Positions 1 to 11,599 of a DNA stretch of 64,000 bases are shown piece after piece (the stretch's first letter is position 1; each line of letters starts with the position of its first letter). The DNA is from Megalopta genalis. Lineage: Eukaryota > Arthropoda > Insecta > Hymenoptera > Halictidae. The translations under genes and the position numbers were made by a program. The notes beneath the pieces were generated by a model. It searched no databases. It saw only the letters and a list, made by a program, of their open reading frames with translations, and was not told the DNA's origin. The stretch is taken from the NCBI RefSeq assembly GCF_051020955.1, contig NC_135013.1:31093802-31157801 (forward strand), given 5' to 3'.

Positions 1-18
1 GGAATTTGTCGATCAATT

Positions 19-200
19 GTGCCGCGCGGCTTGGCTTTCATCGATCGGGCGTGCCGCGCGGCTTTGCTTTCATCGGTCGGGCGTGCCGCGCGGCATGCGA
101 ACGCGGTGGTCGATGCCGCGCGGCTCGGAAAGCCTGCGAAATTTGTCGATCGGGCGTGCCGCGCGGCATCGGCCACCGCGTTCGCATGCCGCGCGGCCGG
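19..200. repeat. CpG-rich tandem repeat built on palindrome GCCGCGCGGC
   Basis: The self-complementary decamer GCCGCGCGGC occurs six times, starting at 21, 53, 85, 115, 158 and 188. The spacings are 32, 32, 30, 43 and 30 bp. The intervening sequence is similar between several units (GGCTTTGCTTTCATCGG-type and TCGATCGGGCGTG). Three long overlapping frames cross it, but they are products of CpG richness and repetition. The array probably continues to the left of the window. Confidence 0.8.
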
Positions 201-249
201 CTCGGTCGATGCCGATCGGCTCGAAAAGCCCGCGGAATTTGTCGATCGA

Positions 250-1335
250 GCGATTTTCGGCTTCGTCGCTCCTCCTCTCGCGTTATCGGAGGTCGATAAA
301 CGAACTTCTGCTGCTGTCCGTACTGTCGAACTTCTGCGATCGCGGGCAGCACGTCGTTGACCCGTCGTTGACCTTTGTCATCGTCTTCGGCCAACATCGA
401 TCGCTGCCTGTGATTACAACAGGGACAGCGGACTGCGGCAGAAATCGGCCGCGTCTTCTTCTCGAAGAATGGTGCATTCGTTCTACTTCCGACACTTGAA
501 ACTTTACTTCGAAGGCGACTTTATTTGCTCGGATTTGTTCGTAATGAAAATGGTGACCGATATCGTCGCGAAGATACGAACTTCTTTTTTATGAAACTGT
601 ATTCTTTTCGTCAATTGATATGCGGCATTGCATACGAGCTAGCAGTATTTTTCGAGAGTATTTTAGGATTTCATTTTGTCCCGGATTCTACTTTAGAACA
701 GAAACCGTTCCTCGCGCCGATCGTTTGGCCTCGCTTGGCACGATTTCCTTCGATCTTTTCCTTCGACATCGTATGGAAAACGAGTCGGCATAGCGTTTGG
801 CTTTTCAAGTGGCATCGTACCCCTCTCAAATGACGCAGTGGACGCAGTGGAAACGCGGATTTCCCAAGGATAAATTCGTTTGGTCGACAAAGCCGCGCGG
901 CGAGGCCGCGTGGCGAGGCCAAGCCAGAGCAACGAGCCTTTACGCGGCCGAGAGCCGCGAACACAAATCGATAAAAACAACGTTGTTCTCGCCACTTTTT
1001 TTTCCACCGACGCGATGGCTCGACGAATCAGAGACGGACAACGCGTGTGATCCGATCGAGAGTTTCGATTTCATTCGGAAAGACGGCAAGGCGGCTTAAC
1101 GAGTCAGCGTCTGGTCCAGGATTAGCCATTAACGGAGCCTTCAGAGGCGGCGTCCGGGAGCTAGTTAACCCGGTGACTTTCCGTCGATATTCAGGCAATT
1201 AATAACATAGATTAGTCGGGGGAAGCTTTCTTCCACCCGTGTGTCGGATCGCAGTCACTCGGCGACGATTAATCACGGCCGTTCGTTATCGATAACAGGC
1301 AAATGGAAATTACTCGGCGATTTCTTGCCGTTCAG
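250..1335. other. Unique-looking DNA without recognisable gene
   Basis: Mixed-composition DNA with CpG-rich patches, for example 885-960, which holds one more GCCGCGCGGC. I see no conserved protein segment, no splice-bounded exon and no RNA gene. Short open frames on both strands overlap each other and have no family resemblance. Confidence 0.5.
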
Positions 1336-1339
1336 TCTA

Positions 1340-1854
1340 CTTTTTCCCTCTTTCTCTCTTTGTCTCTCTCTCTTGCTCTCTTACTCTATTTTTCTTTGTC
1401 TCTTGCTCTCTTGCTCTTTTTCCCCCCTCTTGTTCTCTTGCTCTATTTTCTCTCTCCTCTGTTCTATTATCTTTCTCTCTTGCTTTGTTTCTCTCTCTCT
1501 CTCTTGCTCCCTTGCTCTATTTTTCTCTCTCCCTTGCTCTCTTGCTCTATTTTCCCCCTCTCTCGCGCTCTCTTGCTCTATTTCTCTCTCTCTCTCTCTC
1601 TATTTTTCTCCCTTTCTTGCTCTCTTGCTCGATTTTTTTCTCTCTCTCTCTCTCTCTCTGCTCTCTTGCTCTATTTTTTCTCGCTCTCTTGCTCTCTTGC
1701 TTTCTTTCTCTCTCTTCCTTTCTCTCTTTCACCCTGTCTTGCTCTTTTCCTCTCTTTCCCCCCTCTCTCTCTTGCCCTCTTGCTTCCTTTCTCTCTCTTT
1801 TTCTCTTTCTTACTCTTTCTCTCTCTCTCTCTCTCTCCCTCTCTCTCTCTCTTT
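1340..1854. repeat. Long polypyrimidine (CT-rich) tract
   Basis: About 515 bp of almost uninterrupted C and T on the plus strand. It consists of CTCT runs mixed with a recurring TTGCTCTCTTGCTCTATTTT motif, a degenerate minisatellite of roughly 30-35 bp. The open frames reading Leu/Ser/Phe on plus and Arg/Glu on minus are artefacts of this composition. Confidence 0.9.
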
Positions 1855-1859
1855 CGCGA

Positions 1860-2490
1860 AACTGCAGCAAAAAGCCTGCAGAACGAAAAAACGATCGACA
1901 TTGGAGCGTTTTGCCGCAGAAAATAGACGGAAGAAATGGCCAGTGTGCGCGTGTGCGTGCCTATCGCATACACACGCACGAGAGCGTTACACTCGCAGAG
2001 GCGTACGCTTAAGAACGGTGTTTACGTGTGCGGGCAAGCAACGGCACACGAATTCACCGGTCCCCGGTAATTAGTCCGAAGATCGTATCGATGAACGGGA
2101 AGCAAAGCGAACGCGGCCGTGGCCCCCGACCGTCACTGTAATGCATCCTCGATCTGACCGTAATTTGGAATTAATTAGGAAGCCCGGAGGGTTTGCGCAA
2201 ACCGCATTAAGCGCGCCACGCCGGGCCAGGCACGGCCGCTCTATTGCGCCCGTTACTCTCTCGCTTCGATTGAGTGAGCGAATTCCAAATACAACGAAAT
2301 GAACCGAAAACCCTGTCCGCAACCAACCCAATAATGCAATCGAGCGCGGGCCTGTTACGCTCTTCGTTGTCGAAGTTGTCCCCTCCGGCGGTTAAATTCG
2401 CCGCCGGTTTTTCCGTTATACAACGACGCGCGGGTCTTCGAACGTACGAGAAAAAAAGAGAAGACCGGTTTCCCGCGTCGGAAGATCGTC
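1860..2490. other. No gene seen; mixed sequence
   Basis: Contains an alternating GT/GC then CA/CG stretch near 1938-1982 and CpG-rich unique sequence up to the first palindromic element. I see nothing coding. Confidence 0.45.
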
Positions 2491-2495
2491 CCAAA

Positions 2496-3163
2496 TACAG
2501 TAAATTCTCCCTAATTGAGCCTCGGCTTGGAAACAAAATTGGACGATTTGGGAGGACGAGGCACGAATAATCGCGTCTCCCCTTTCCGAATCGTCCGTTT
2601 TCGTGCACGATCTCGGCGTCAATTAGGCAGAATTTACTGTACGCTTTATTGTAATGCGAAAGACGAAGCTTGCACAGATCGTGCAGCATCGGACAGAACA
2701 AAATTCCAGCGGATAACTGTGACTGAAAAAATAAGCTCGCGGCTCGTTTTTATAGTCATCGATCGTCAACGATTATAAAAAGCCGAGCCGCCGAGGCTCG
2801 AATAATCGTATCGCCTCTTTCCAAATTGTCCATTTTTGTGTATAAGCTGCGGGTCAATTAGGCAGAATTTACTGTACGCTTTATTGTAATGCGAAAGACG
2901 AAGCTTGCACAGATCGTGCAGCATCGGACAGAACAAAATTCCAGCGGATAACTGTGACCGTCGGAAACTGTAGAACCGATGAACCGCGGACGCAATTTTC
3001 CCTGAAAAAAATAAGCTCGCGGCTCGTTTTTATGGTCACCGATTGTCAACGATTACAAAGTGCCGAACTGCCGAGGCTCGAATAATCGTATCGCCTCTTG
3101 CTAAATTGTCCATTTTTGTGTACAAGCGGAGGGTCAATCAGGGAGAATTTAGTATACACACGC
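2496..3163. mobile_element. Cluster of family A palindromic MITEs with internal tandem duplication
   Basis: A first short element (2498-2639) has termini CAGTAAATTCTCCCTAATT and the inverse, with TA on both sides. It is followed by two direct copies of a longer segment, offset by 235 bp (AATTAGGCAGAATTTACTG at about 2621 and 2856). Each copy carries the family's inner arms (GGCTCGTTTTTAT and CCGAGGCTCGAATAATCGTATC) and the outer arm TTGTCCATTTTTGTG. The second copy has about 48 extra bp after 2957. No protein is encoded, so this is a non-autonomous relic cluster. Confidence 0.8.
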
Positions 3164-3169
3164 TATTCA

Positions 3170-4300
3170 ACAGAAATTTCGAAGCGCGACGTCCTCAACT
3201 TATGAGAAATTTAATTTTAAAATTTAAATAAAAATTCGTAAACATTGAACATTTCCTCTGCTCCGACCGCGAGAATTGCGCGAACGATTTTCGGCTGTAA
3301 TTCTGCAGGTTCGATGAAATTTAACAGGATATTTTCGATATTTTGAAAGGACATTTCGCTCAAGTTTTTCACGCAGCGCGCGTAATCAACGAGTTTCATT
3401 TTCATTCGCAGATTAAAATCGGACGATGCAGCGCGGTTTCTATCGAAAATTTATTACAGCATCATGTTCGAGCACGCGCGCATAAAAATTTGTTATTCGC
3501 GCAGCCGACCGCACAGTTATTCTCGTTCTGCCGGCGCGCGCGCCCCGGGAATGGAGGCATTTTCTTATCGTGTTATTCTTCCGGGACCCGAGAAACAGTT
3601 CGCGTGTCCCGAACTGTCGGAGAAATATGGTCGCCAGAAGCTGTTTTCCGTGGCCGAAGGATTCGGGTCGATCATCCGCGCCTCGAAAACGGCGTAGAAC
3701 CTCCTCCGCGCCGTTGCACGTTCGACGCCGAAATGGTTTGTCGCTTTTGTCTAGGTTCCGCGTGCAGAAAAAAAAGGAGAATAAAAAAAAGCGAAAACAG
3801 AAAAAATGAAAAGGGAACGCGCGGCACGGCGAAGCGGGGCTCGGCGCGAAAGAATGCACAATGCGCGTCGCGTGGCCATTTTGCGGGACTGGCATTTACA
3901 CGAGACAAAGCCGGGAGTAATGGACTCGGGTTGTTTACGTCACCGAGAAGGAAACCAGACGTCCAGACGAAAATGCAGAAAATGCAAAGTAGCCTGGAAC
4001 GGTAGCGATCCCCACGAACAGCAGCAACGGCGCGTGACGACGCGCACGTTGGGCTCCTTCTGCTTTTCGACGATTACCGCGGAGGACCGTTCTGGACCGA
4101 GCACGACAGAGATCTCGGAAGTATTCGCGATGCATGTTGGGAACGCGTCGTTCGCCACGGATGCTTCAAATCTTTTCGTTTTCTTTCTTCAATTAACCCT
4201 GTCGAGTGACGCCGCTAACTTTTCACTTGCCTTTGGAATTTATCCTCGTTGCGATGTGTTGGGGCATACTGAACGTTTTTAGGATTTTTAGAAAGTGAAA
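3170..4300. other. Unassigned GC-mixed region
   Basis: Several open frames of 150-220 codons overlap on both strands (3343-4005 plus, 3440-3895 minus). They are rich in Arg, Ser and Ala, with low-complexity Lys/Arg stretches from the A-rich run at 3768-3810. I recognise no domain and no matched splice sites, so I do not call a gene. Confidence 0.4.
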
Positions 4301-4690
4301 GAGTTATTATATTATTATATTATTATATTATATTATTATATACTATTATACTATTATACTATTATACTATTATATTAGTATATTATATTATTATATTATT
4401 ATATATTATTGTATTATTATAATATTATATTATTATATTATTATATTATTGTACTATTATACTATTATACTATTATATTATTATAACATCATAGTTACTA
4501 CGGTAAATTTTAATTATATTATATATTTACGTAATTTAACTTATTTATTACTATTAAAAAAAATTATATTAATCATATTATATTATATAATTTCTATTTC
4601 TATTTATATAAATTATTTACTATTAATTTATATAATACTTATTATATTATATAATTATTATTACATATTATTTGCTTCGCGTTCCGTACC
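4300..4690. repeat. AT-rich microsatellite, TTATA/ACTATT type
   Basis: Tandem TATTA, ATTATATTATT and ACTATTATACT units run from about 4306 to 4490, then grade into irregular AT-rich sequence to about 4670. The plus-strand frame through it (Tyr/Ile/Leu) is composition-driven. Confidence 0.85.
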
Positions 4691-5690
4691 GTATTTTAAA
4701 CTGATTTTAAAGTCTATCTTTCTAGCGTATACACGTGACACGGAACGCGTGAAATGTCTTTGACATTCTGGCAAATTCCAGGATTAATAATTCGACCCTT
4801 AACGTGTTAATCTCGCGGACCTCGAGAAGAAATTAATCTGCATACAGGATGCAGATATTAGCACAGAGTGCGAGTCACACGAGAGGCCGAACGATGATCG
4901 TCGAGAATTTGTTGGCTGCCTTGATGCAACCATAAAGCTTCGGTCCAGAGCGAGAATATCGTCGACTCGTGCTCGACTCGCGCCTCATCGACGACGTCGA
5001 CGTCGAAGAACACGGCCAAACTGAATGATATCTCAGACAGAGAGCTTCAGTTTGTCTTCCGGCGAAGTTCGGTCCCGGTCTCTGTGCCACGAAGAACCCG
5101 TCGAACCGTTTGTCGAGCGACTAACGAGTATAGCGAAATTACTTGGAGCATAATCCACGTTCTGCAGACAGTTCTTACTCAAAGATCGACAAGTCGGCGG
5201 GCATCTCCGTGGAAACTGTTGCCGGGAGTGCGAGCTTGTTTGATCGTCGCGGGACAGCCTGTCGACGGTTCGTCTGCGTGGAAAAACCTGGTCTTACCTC
5301 CGTAACGTCGTCGCTCCGGCGACGACAGCCGACGCTTGTTTACCGTCGCCGGAACGAATCGGTTCGTTGGCGAACGTCGACGGAAACGTAATTCCGGGGT
5401 TTATTGCATCTTGTTCGTAGATAATCGATTGGACCAGAGTTCGGCAAAATTTTATCGAATAAATGTTCGTTCGAATAAGAGAAGCTATTTGTTATTCGAT
5501 TTTACACAGAGTTTACTTGCGCAGGGATTAATTCGGAAAATGATCGATTTGAATCAAAATTATAGAATGCCCTGTTTTTCTATAATTTATCGATTGATTT
5601 CTCTTTTGTGCTAATTTCTTTCGATTTACTTTTTTTCTTTTATTGTGGAGTAAATTACGCGAAGAAAGAGAACGGTTGATGATTATGCGC
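4691..5690. other. No gene seen
   Basis: Single-copy-looking DNA. A donor-like GAG/GTAAGA lies on the minus strand at 5297, but no acceptor pairs with it to make an open exon. No repeat family is recognised. Confidence 0.4.
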
Positions 5691-5754
5691 ACTGTTAGGG
5701 TAATTTATTCGAACGTAGGATTAAGAATTAGCCGATTAATTTATTCGAATATGA

Positions 5755-5882
5755 AATAATGAATTTTATATATTATATATAAATTATATAAATTATACAA
5801 TATATAATTATGTATACTATATTATAATATTATATATAAATATAAATATTATTATTTAATAATATTTATATTATTATATAAA

Positions 5883-5932
<50 letters not shown>

Positions 5933-5970
5933 TATATATAATATATTATAATATTATATATTCGAATATA
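5755..5970. repeat. AT-rich block with (TA)n microsatellite
   Basis: Irregular ATATTATAA sequence contains an uninterrupted TA dinucleotide run of about 20 units at 5889-5928. It lies directly beside the 36-bp tandem repeat that follows. Confidence 0.85.
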
Positions 5971-6125
5971 TATTCGAATAAATGATAGAATAAAGAATTG
6001 AGGATTATTCGAATAAATGGATGAAATAAAGAATTAAGGATTATTCGAACAAGCAGATAGAATAAAAAATTAAGGATTATTCGAATAAATGGATAAAATA
6101 CAATATTAAGGATTATTCGAAAAAA
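5970..6125. repeat. 36-bp AT-rich minisatellite, about 4 units
   Basis: Units have the form GGATTATTCGAATAAATGGA followed by TGAAATAAAGAATTAA, and begin near 6001, 6037, 6073 and 6109, with a partial unit before 6001. The period is 36 bp, with a few substitutions per unit. Each unit contains the self-complementary TTCGAA. Confidence 0.8.
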
Positions 6126-6269
6126 ATGAAGAATATTACGAATATAATATTTAGTTACGGTTATACGAATGATCGTTGTTCGAATAAAATCTATCCGACA
6201 AGGAAGAATTCGCTCGAACGATTGTTTTATATAAATATTTGCTCGAAGGAATTAGAATAGTGCTCGTCG

Positions 6270-7210
6270 GTGGATTAAACGTTCTCAGCTTTCGCATCGC
6301 GGACGAAACACCGAAAGCGTCGCTCCGAAGCGTTTTCGTAGCTCCGTCGGTCGTTATCCATTCGTTATCCGTTCCCGGCTCGTTTCGCGATCGTGTAGAA
6401 CCTCGCGGCGAACGATCGTGGGTCGCGAAACCCGCCGTGCGAAATCCTATTCGTTGGCTCCGCACGCGATAAGCTCGTTGCATCTAATAACCGGCGATTA
6501 TGTCGTAATTAAATGCCGCCAATTGCCGCTTATTGGGGCGCGGGTGTTCCGGCCGTGGATCGGCCATGCCGGCCACATGACAATCGCGTGTCGAGGGTCG
6601 ATTACGTTCGGCAAATCATCGGGAAAAGCTCAGCCGCGGCGCGACACCGCCGCGAGCAGATCGAGAGAAGGCCGCGCGAGTGCTCGGCGAACCCGGTCGC
6701 TGCTGCTCCGACTGTTTCGCGATTCCGTTGGCCTATTTCCTCTAGCTCGAATAATTGGCCGCCGGTAATTGGCCGGGCTGCCGCGAGACCGTAAAATCGG
6801 TGTCCGCACGAGCGGACTCGTTTCGCCGTTTTTAGCGGCCCGCTCGAAAGTACGCGCGGTCTTGTCTATTGCTAATTTATTCGTTCGGATTAACCACAAT
6901 TTCAGCCGTCAATCGGCGGAACTCGTTCCTTAGACCGCGGCGGATTTTATGCGTCGGCAGCGGGTCGCCGCCGTTTAAAAGCGGAATGATATACTTTATT
7001 GGGCCGCCGCCTCTTATAATTTGCCCGTTCAACTTTTTTCCCCGTGTCTCGACGTCACGAAACGAAGACGTTTCCTCCCGGTCTGCGGTATTTTTATCTC
7101 GTACGATATTCTCGTCCGCGCGTACGCGAGATCGAGCATACTTTTGCGCGCGACGTTTGCATCATTTAACAATTTATTGAATATGCAGGAATTTAACGCT
7201 AGAAACTAAC
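6270..7210. other. GC-rich single-copy block, no gene recognised
   Basis: CpG-dense unique sequence between AT-rich blocks. It holds TTAATT-type AT islands and CpG runs of the kind often seen in conserved non-coding insect DNA. No exon with matching splice sites or family resemblance is visible. Confidence 0.4.
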
Positions 7211-7411
7211 GGGCTAATCGAGTCGATTTGTTTCGGACTGCTTCTGTAAAAGTTACTGAAATCGCGAAAATGTTTCCACGGAATATTCGTTAGCGAACAT
7301 TTTTTGCTCAATCGTAGATCGAACAAAACTCGGTATAGAAATCGTACGAACTTTAAGTGAATCTTGCCATTGTTGCAAAATAATATAAGCTAGACGCGTT
7401 TAAACCTCGAT

Positions 7412-8095
7412 AATTGCCGATTTGTTCAATGAAATACAAAATTTTTTTTTTTCTTGGACTGAAGTTTAATCTGTAATGTATTTTCCATTTTGTTCGATGA
7501 CCTTTTGCCATCTCTCTGACAACTTGAAAATTCCACGCTCGTAGAAAGTCTGATCCTTTTCGGCCAAAAACTGAGTTAAGTGAGATTTTACAGCGTCATC
7601 ATCGTTAAAAGTTTTACCACGAAGGGAGTTGTCCAGGGATCGAAATAAGTGGTAATCCGATGGCGCGAGATCAGGACTATATGGTGGATGTAACATCAAT
7701 TCCCAACCAATATTCATCAATTTTTGCTGAGTGGACAAAGACGTGTGCGGCCTAGCATTGTCCTGCTGGAAAATGTCACCTTTACGATTGACCAATTCTG
7801 GTCGCTTTTCCTTGACCGCTGCATTCAATTTGTCCAGTTGCTAACATTCACGGATAATAAAAAATAACATAATAATAATAATAATTTTATAATATAACAT
7901 TTACGGATATCATAAAAATGGGAGTGAGAGACATCTATAATATAATATATAATATAATATATAATAATAATATATAATATAATATATAATAATAATATAT
8001 AATATAATATATAATAATAATATATAAATAACATATAATAATAATATATAATATAATATATATATAAATCGGCAATTACTTAATTGCCAACCCAA
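7412..8095 (-). mobile_element. Deleted mariner (Tc1/mariner superfamily), copy 1
   Basis: A minus-strand fragment of mariner transposase spans about 7466-7840. It covers the C-terminal third from the QLDKLNAAV region to the end (GKYITD). It keeps the second catalytic Asp in FQQDNARPH and the third in LAPSDYHLF, with exactly 34 residues between them (DD34D type). The N-terminal helix-turn-helix DNA-binding part and the first catalytic Asp are absent. The 5' terminal repeat TTGGGTTGGCAATTAAGTAA lies at 8076-8095 (inverse on plus) next to TA. The other terminus keeps only AATTGCCGATTTG at 7412, so its outer bases are lost. A (TATAATA)n expansion fills 7930-8065. This copy cannot make transposase. 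Confidence 0.92.
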
Positions 8096-8099
8096 TATT

Positions 8100-9430
8100 T
8101 CTTTCAGTCTAGTCGGCATAAAATTCTGTTCTGTCGCGTTAATATTTAAGCATCGAACGCGACAAATAAAAATATTAATTTTTCTTCGTAGAAACGATTA
8201 CAATCAAGGATAACCCGATAATCGGAAACCTAAAGAAAACAACGATACGCCATTTCTGCGAAACGGTGGAGCAATTTTCGATGCCGAATATTTCACTTTC
8301 GTCGCGGTATAAAATCTGTTAATTGAGATAAAGTCTGCCGAACGATGCAACACCAATCAAAAATTATGCAATTCCGGCGAGCAGTTCGACAACTGCAGAA
8401 AATTCCGAGGCGGTCGCGGCGGGCGCTCGCTAATAGGTGCTCGAAAGTAGCAAACGGAAACTTAGTTTCTGGACGTGGCCGCGTCAGAAATACGTTTCGG
8501 ACCGCGTTGCGTCGCATTAATATTAAACGCGGCTCCGGGGAGGAGGACCGGAAACCGCGGGGGGAGAACGGGAGAACGAGAGAAAGAGTGGAGGAGCATC
8601 GATCTAACAGCGAGGCGCAGCATCGACGGCCGTTGCACCGCCGCGTTAAAAGTCCCGAAGCGTCAGCCACCGAGGATTTAATTAACGGAGACAGTTCCGC
8701 ATTCGATAAACGTAATAAACCGACGCGGTGAATGCAAAGTTCGCGGCGACAGGGAGGAAAGTCGAGAGCCGCGGGTCGCGGCGACGGCGGCGGCGGCGGC
8801 GTGCGCTTATGGAAGAAGGGCGCCGATTTTCTTCGACGGGGTAAGACCGTCACGACCTCCCTCGCCCCCCCCCAACACCCGCGCCATTTCTCCCGGTTGT
8901 AAAGTTCGCGGCCAGAACGGGACGCCACGGAATTTCAAATCTCGAAAACGACGAAGAAGTCACGTCCTCGCGGCGAATCTACCACGAGCGAGGCCAGCCA
9001 GTCAGCCCAGCCACCGGAATGCTCCGAGCTATTTTTCGGCTTGGCGTGCCGCGCGGAACGAAGCGTCGAGACGTCTCCGAACACCATATATCCGCTGTCT
9101 GTAAATCCCAAGATTTACAGCGGCCTCTGTTCGCCGGCGTTCGTTTCCATCGGAAACCCTTTAACGGCCGGACAAACGCCGCCGACGTTTTGGCCCGTCA
9201 CGCGCGCGAGATCGACAAATTAATTGATGGCGGCCAACACACACCGCCGTGTCCCGAACGCCAATTAACAGCGATCCGAACTCGTAACTCACAATGGACG
9301 CCGCGCGCAAATGGCCCCCGCCTGATTTTCGCGAAACTTGTACCGTGCCGTGCCGCCGCCCACCCCCGCGAGCCGGTTTAATCGAACGAGTAAACTTCCG
9401 TCACGGTAACAGCGTACCGAAAACAGTGTT
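8100..9430. other. GC-rich block, no gene recognised
   Basis: CpG-rich unique sequence with purine-rich runs (8530-8600) and a GGCGGC run at 8781-8799. The minus frame 8293-8928 and plus frame 9019-9381 are Arg/Ser/Pro-rich and overlap frames on the other strand. I see no domain or credible splice sites. Confidence 0.4.
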
Positions 9431-9433
9431 TGT

Positions 9434-9680
9434 ACACAGGGTGTCCTATAATCGTGTTGACACCCGGAAATAGCTGATTCCCGAGGTTATTTGAGGTAAC
9501 TTTTTCCTCGGCGAAAATGCAATCCGCGGCTTCGTTCGCGAGTTATCAACGGAGAACACTGACCAATCAGAGGCGAGCGCGGCCGGCGCGAGGCGACCCA
9601 GTCGACGAAGCCCAGTTACGCTGATTGGCTTGACCGTCTTGCGCCAACCGATCTCGTCTCTCAGTCGACGGTTAACGTAC
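9434..9680. mobile_element. Family C element (CCTGAGGT palindromic family), copy 1
   Basis: Opens with GGGTGTCCTATAAT, then ATTCCCGAGGTTATTTGAGG, TAACTTTTTCCTCGGCGAAA and ACTGACCAATCAGAGGCGAG. This is the same ordered string as the copies at 11.6, 33.0 and 59.1 kb. The second arm is strongly decayed (GATTGGCTTG, then CTCGTCTCTCAGTCGAC). No coding capacity. Confidence 0.8.
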
Positions 9681-9913
9681 AACGATTACTTGATCAAAGT
9701 TACGCGGCAACCATAATCCGGTTAAGGGTTAAAAACTGTCCTACCCCGATTCACGAATGCGTTTACGTGCCTGAATCCGTTTGTGCGAAAGAAATGCTGA
9801 AAACTTCAACGGGACACGAGCGAATGCACTCGATTTCGTATAAACGAAACGAAAGCAATGGCGTGGAATGGAAAATATTAGTTCAGAAGAAATGACCGCG
9901 TCGCGTAGGTTAA

Positions 9914-10192
9914 CCCTAGAAAGATAACCATATGACAACGTACGTAAAAGATAACCATACGCTTCAGAGGCGCATGCTTTTCTAAGGCGTCAATTTTATA
10001 CTAACAATGGATATTTATTTAAGTTAATCTAGTCATTTTAAAGGTTTGGCATTATTGTAAAAATAAAATGCATTTATATTATATTTTTTTATATTTTAAG
10101 TAATTTTAAACTTAAATCAGACCTCTATGAAAAATTAACAAAAATCAACAGTCTTCGCAGGCGCCTCTGCGACGTAGGTTATCTTTCTCGGG
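9914..10192. mobile_element. piggyBac-type MITE with 13-bp canonical terminus
   Basis: The left end is TTAA (9910-9913) followed by CCCTAGAAAGATA. The right end is TATCTTTCTCGGG (10180-10192) followed by TTAA (10193-10196). The left 13-mer equals the terminal repeat known for the piggyBac superfamily, and the right differs by one base. A subterminal inverted repeat, CAGAGGCGC at 9965 and GCGCCTCTG at 10161, sits about 38 bp inside the left terminus and about 10 bp inside the right. That asymmetry is also a feature of piggyBac. The AT-rich interior has no transposase, so this is a non-autonomous element of 279 bp. Confidence 0.9.
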
Positions 10193-10199
10193 TTAAATA

Positions 10200-11590
10200 G
10201 CTTCGAAGAGTCAATTCTTGTGCGTGAAATCGCTCTCGCGTCGAAGGGAGAAACGAGAGGAGCCAGCCTCTGCGACGAAGCTGATACTAATGACCGAAGC
10301 TTGCAGCGAATCTCAGGGATAAAGAGATCGATTCGCGAGAGAGAGAGAGAGGAGAGAGAGAGAGACTGGTCCCTGGAGGAAATGGAACTGGGCCAGTCCT
10401 TTGTTCCGCGTCGCAGAAGAATAGCTTGGCGCCTTCTCGCCCCGATCCTTGAAAAGTGAATCGCCTCGATAGCCCCGCGAATCTCACGAGTTTTCGCAGC
10501 TAGGAAGTACTCGAGACCCTGCGGTAGACGGTCACGGTATCCCGTTTCATTTGCATGCCGTCGCGTCACGATGGGCCACCATTTCGCCAGGCTTATCTGC
10601 CCCCCTCCCTCCCCCCGCGTTGATTGCCGGCGCGATCTTCGGTCCGAATTTTCGGGCTTCCGCTCGGTTTGCCGCTTTCGTTGTTCTCGTCGCTCGATCG
10701 ATTCCCACGGCGTCATGCGAGGCTCGAAAACCGCCCCCGTCGCCGCCGCAGCCACCCCCGCGGCGAGATTAAACGCTGCGGGAATAGCAAATAGCCGCGG
10801 ACAAGAGACGGCGCTCGAATTAAAACGAAGACAATAAGGCAAATCACGGCGGCCGAACTCGGCGCGCGATACATTTCGTATTGACGAAGCGTTTTACCCC
10901 GTTCCGTTTCAATGGAACGAGCAAGATTGTTCTTTCTTTTCTTTTTTTCTTTCTCTTCTTTTTTTTCAACCGTCCATGCGATTCGCAGCGCTGAGAACGG
11001 CTCTCGAACTTCGAGAGCTCGGCTCTCGAACCTCGATGTAATTGATTTCATCGAATGAAAGTTCTCGGAATGCTTCCGTGCCGAAGCCTGTTTTCATGCA
11101 ATTATACAGTGACGATTAACGCGTTCAGTGGCGTAAATCGATCTCCGAAACTTACCACGAGATCTGTGAGTAATCTAATCGACGAGACTGATATGTTAGA
11201 AAGTGAACGTTCATTAATTAATTATCCTGGTAACGTTCGGTTCGTTCGAATATGTATGTATTACGGTTGGAAAAGAATTTTGCGAACTGGACAAACGTGA
11301 GAAAAAATAGCCTAACCGCCTGTCTAACCGTCGAGCGGCTGCGCCATTTCGACCGAGAGTGACAAACGTGCCATCGAAACTCTGACTTTCTAATAGCCGG
11401 TTCGAATCGTTGATTGTTCTATTGTGCCCAATAAGAACGATGTTAACCGTCGATCAATTAATCGATCTGCGAGGATTCGAGCGAGCCCGATTATGGTTGC
11501 CGTGAAATCGCCGCGAGGCATCCGCTTCGCGAAAGGAGAAAGTTCAAGTCAATTTTGCGGCTTTTAAAGCTCGACTATTTTAAACTCAAA
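10200..11590. other. No gene recognised; short GA tract
   Basis: Mostly CpG-rich unique DNA with a short (GA)n at 10338-10367 and a T-rich run at 10930-10970. The minus frame 10135-10842 overlaps the piggyBac-type terminus and has no family resemblance. A donor-like GTAAGT on minus near 11153 lacks a convincing exon. Confidence 0.4.
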
Positions 11591-11599
11591 AACACCCTA

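Noticed and set aside
11395..11420. CCGGTTCGAATC, resembling a tRNA B box on plus
   Set aside because: Upstream sequence does not provide a D-arm or matching acceptor stem.
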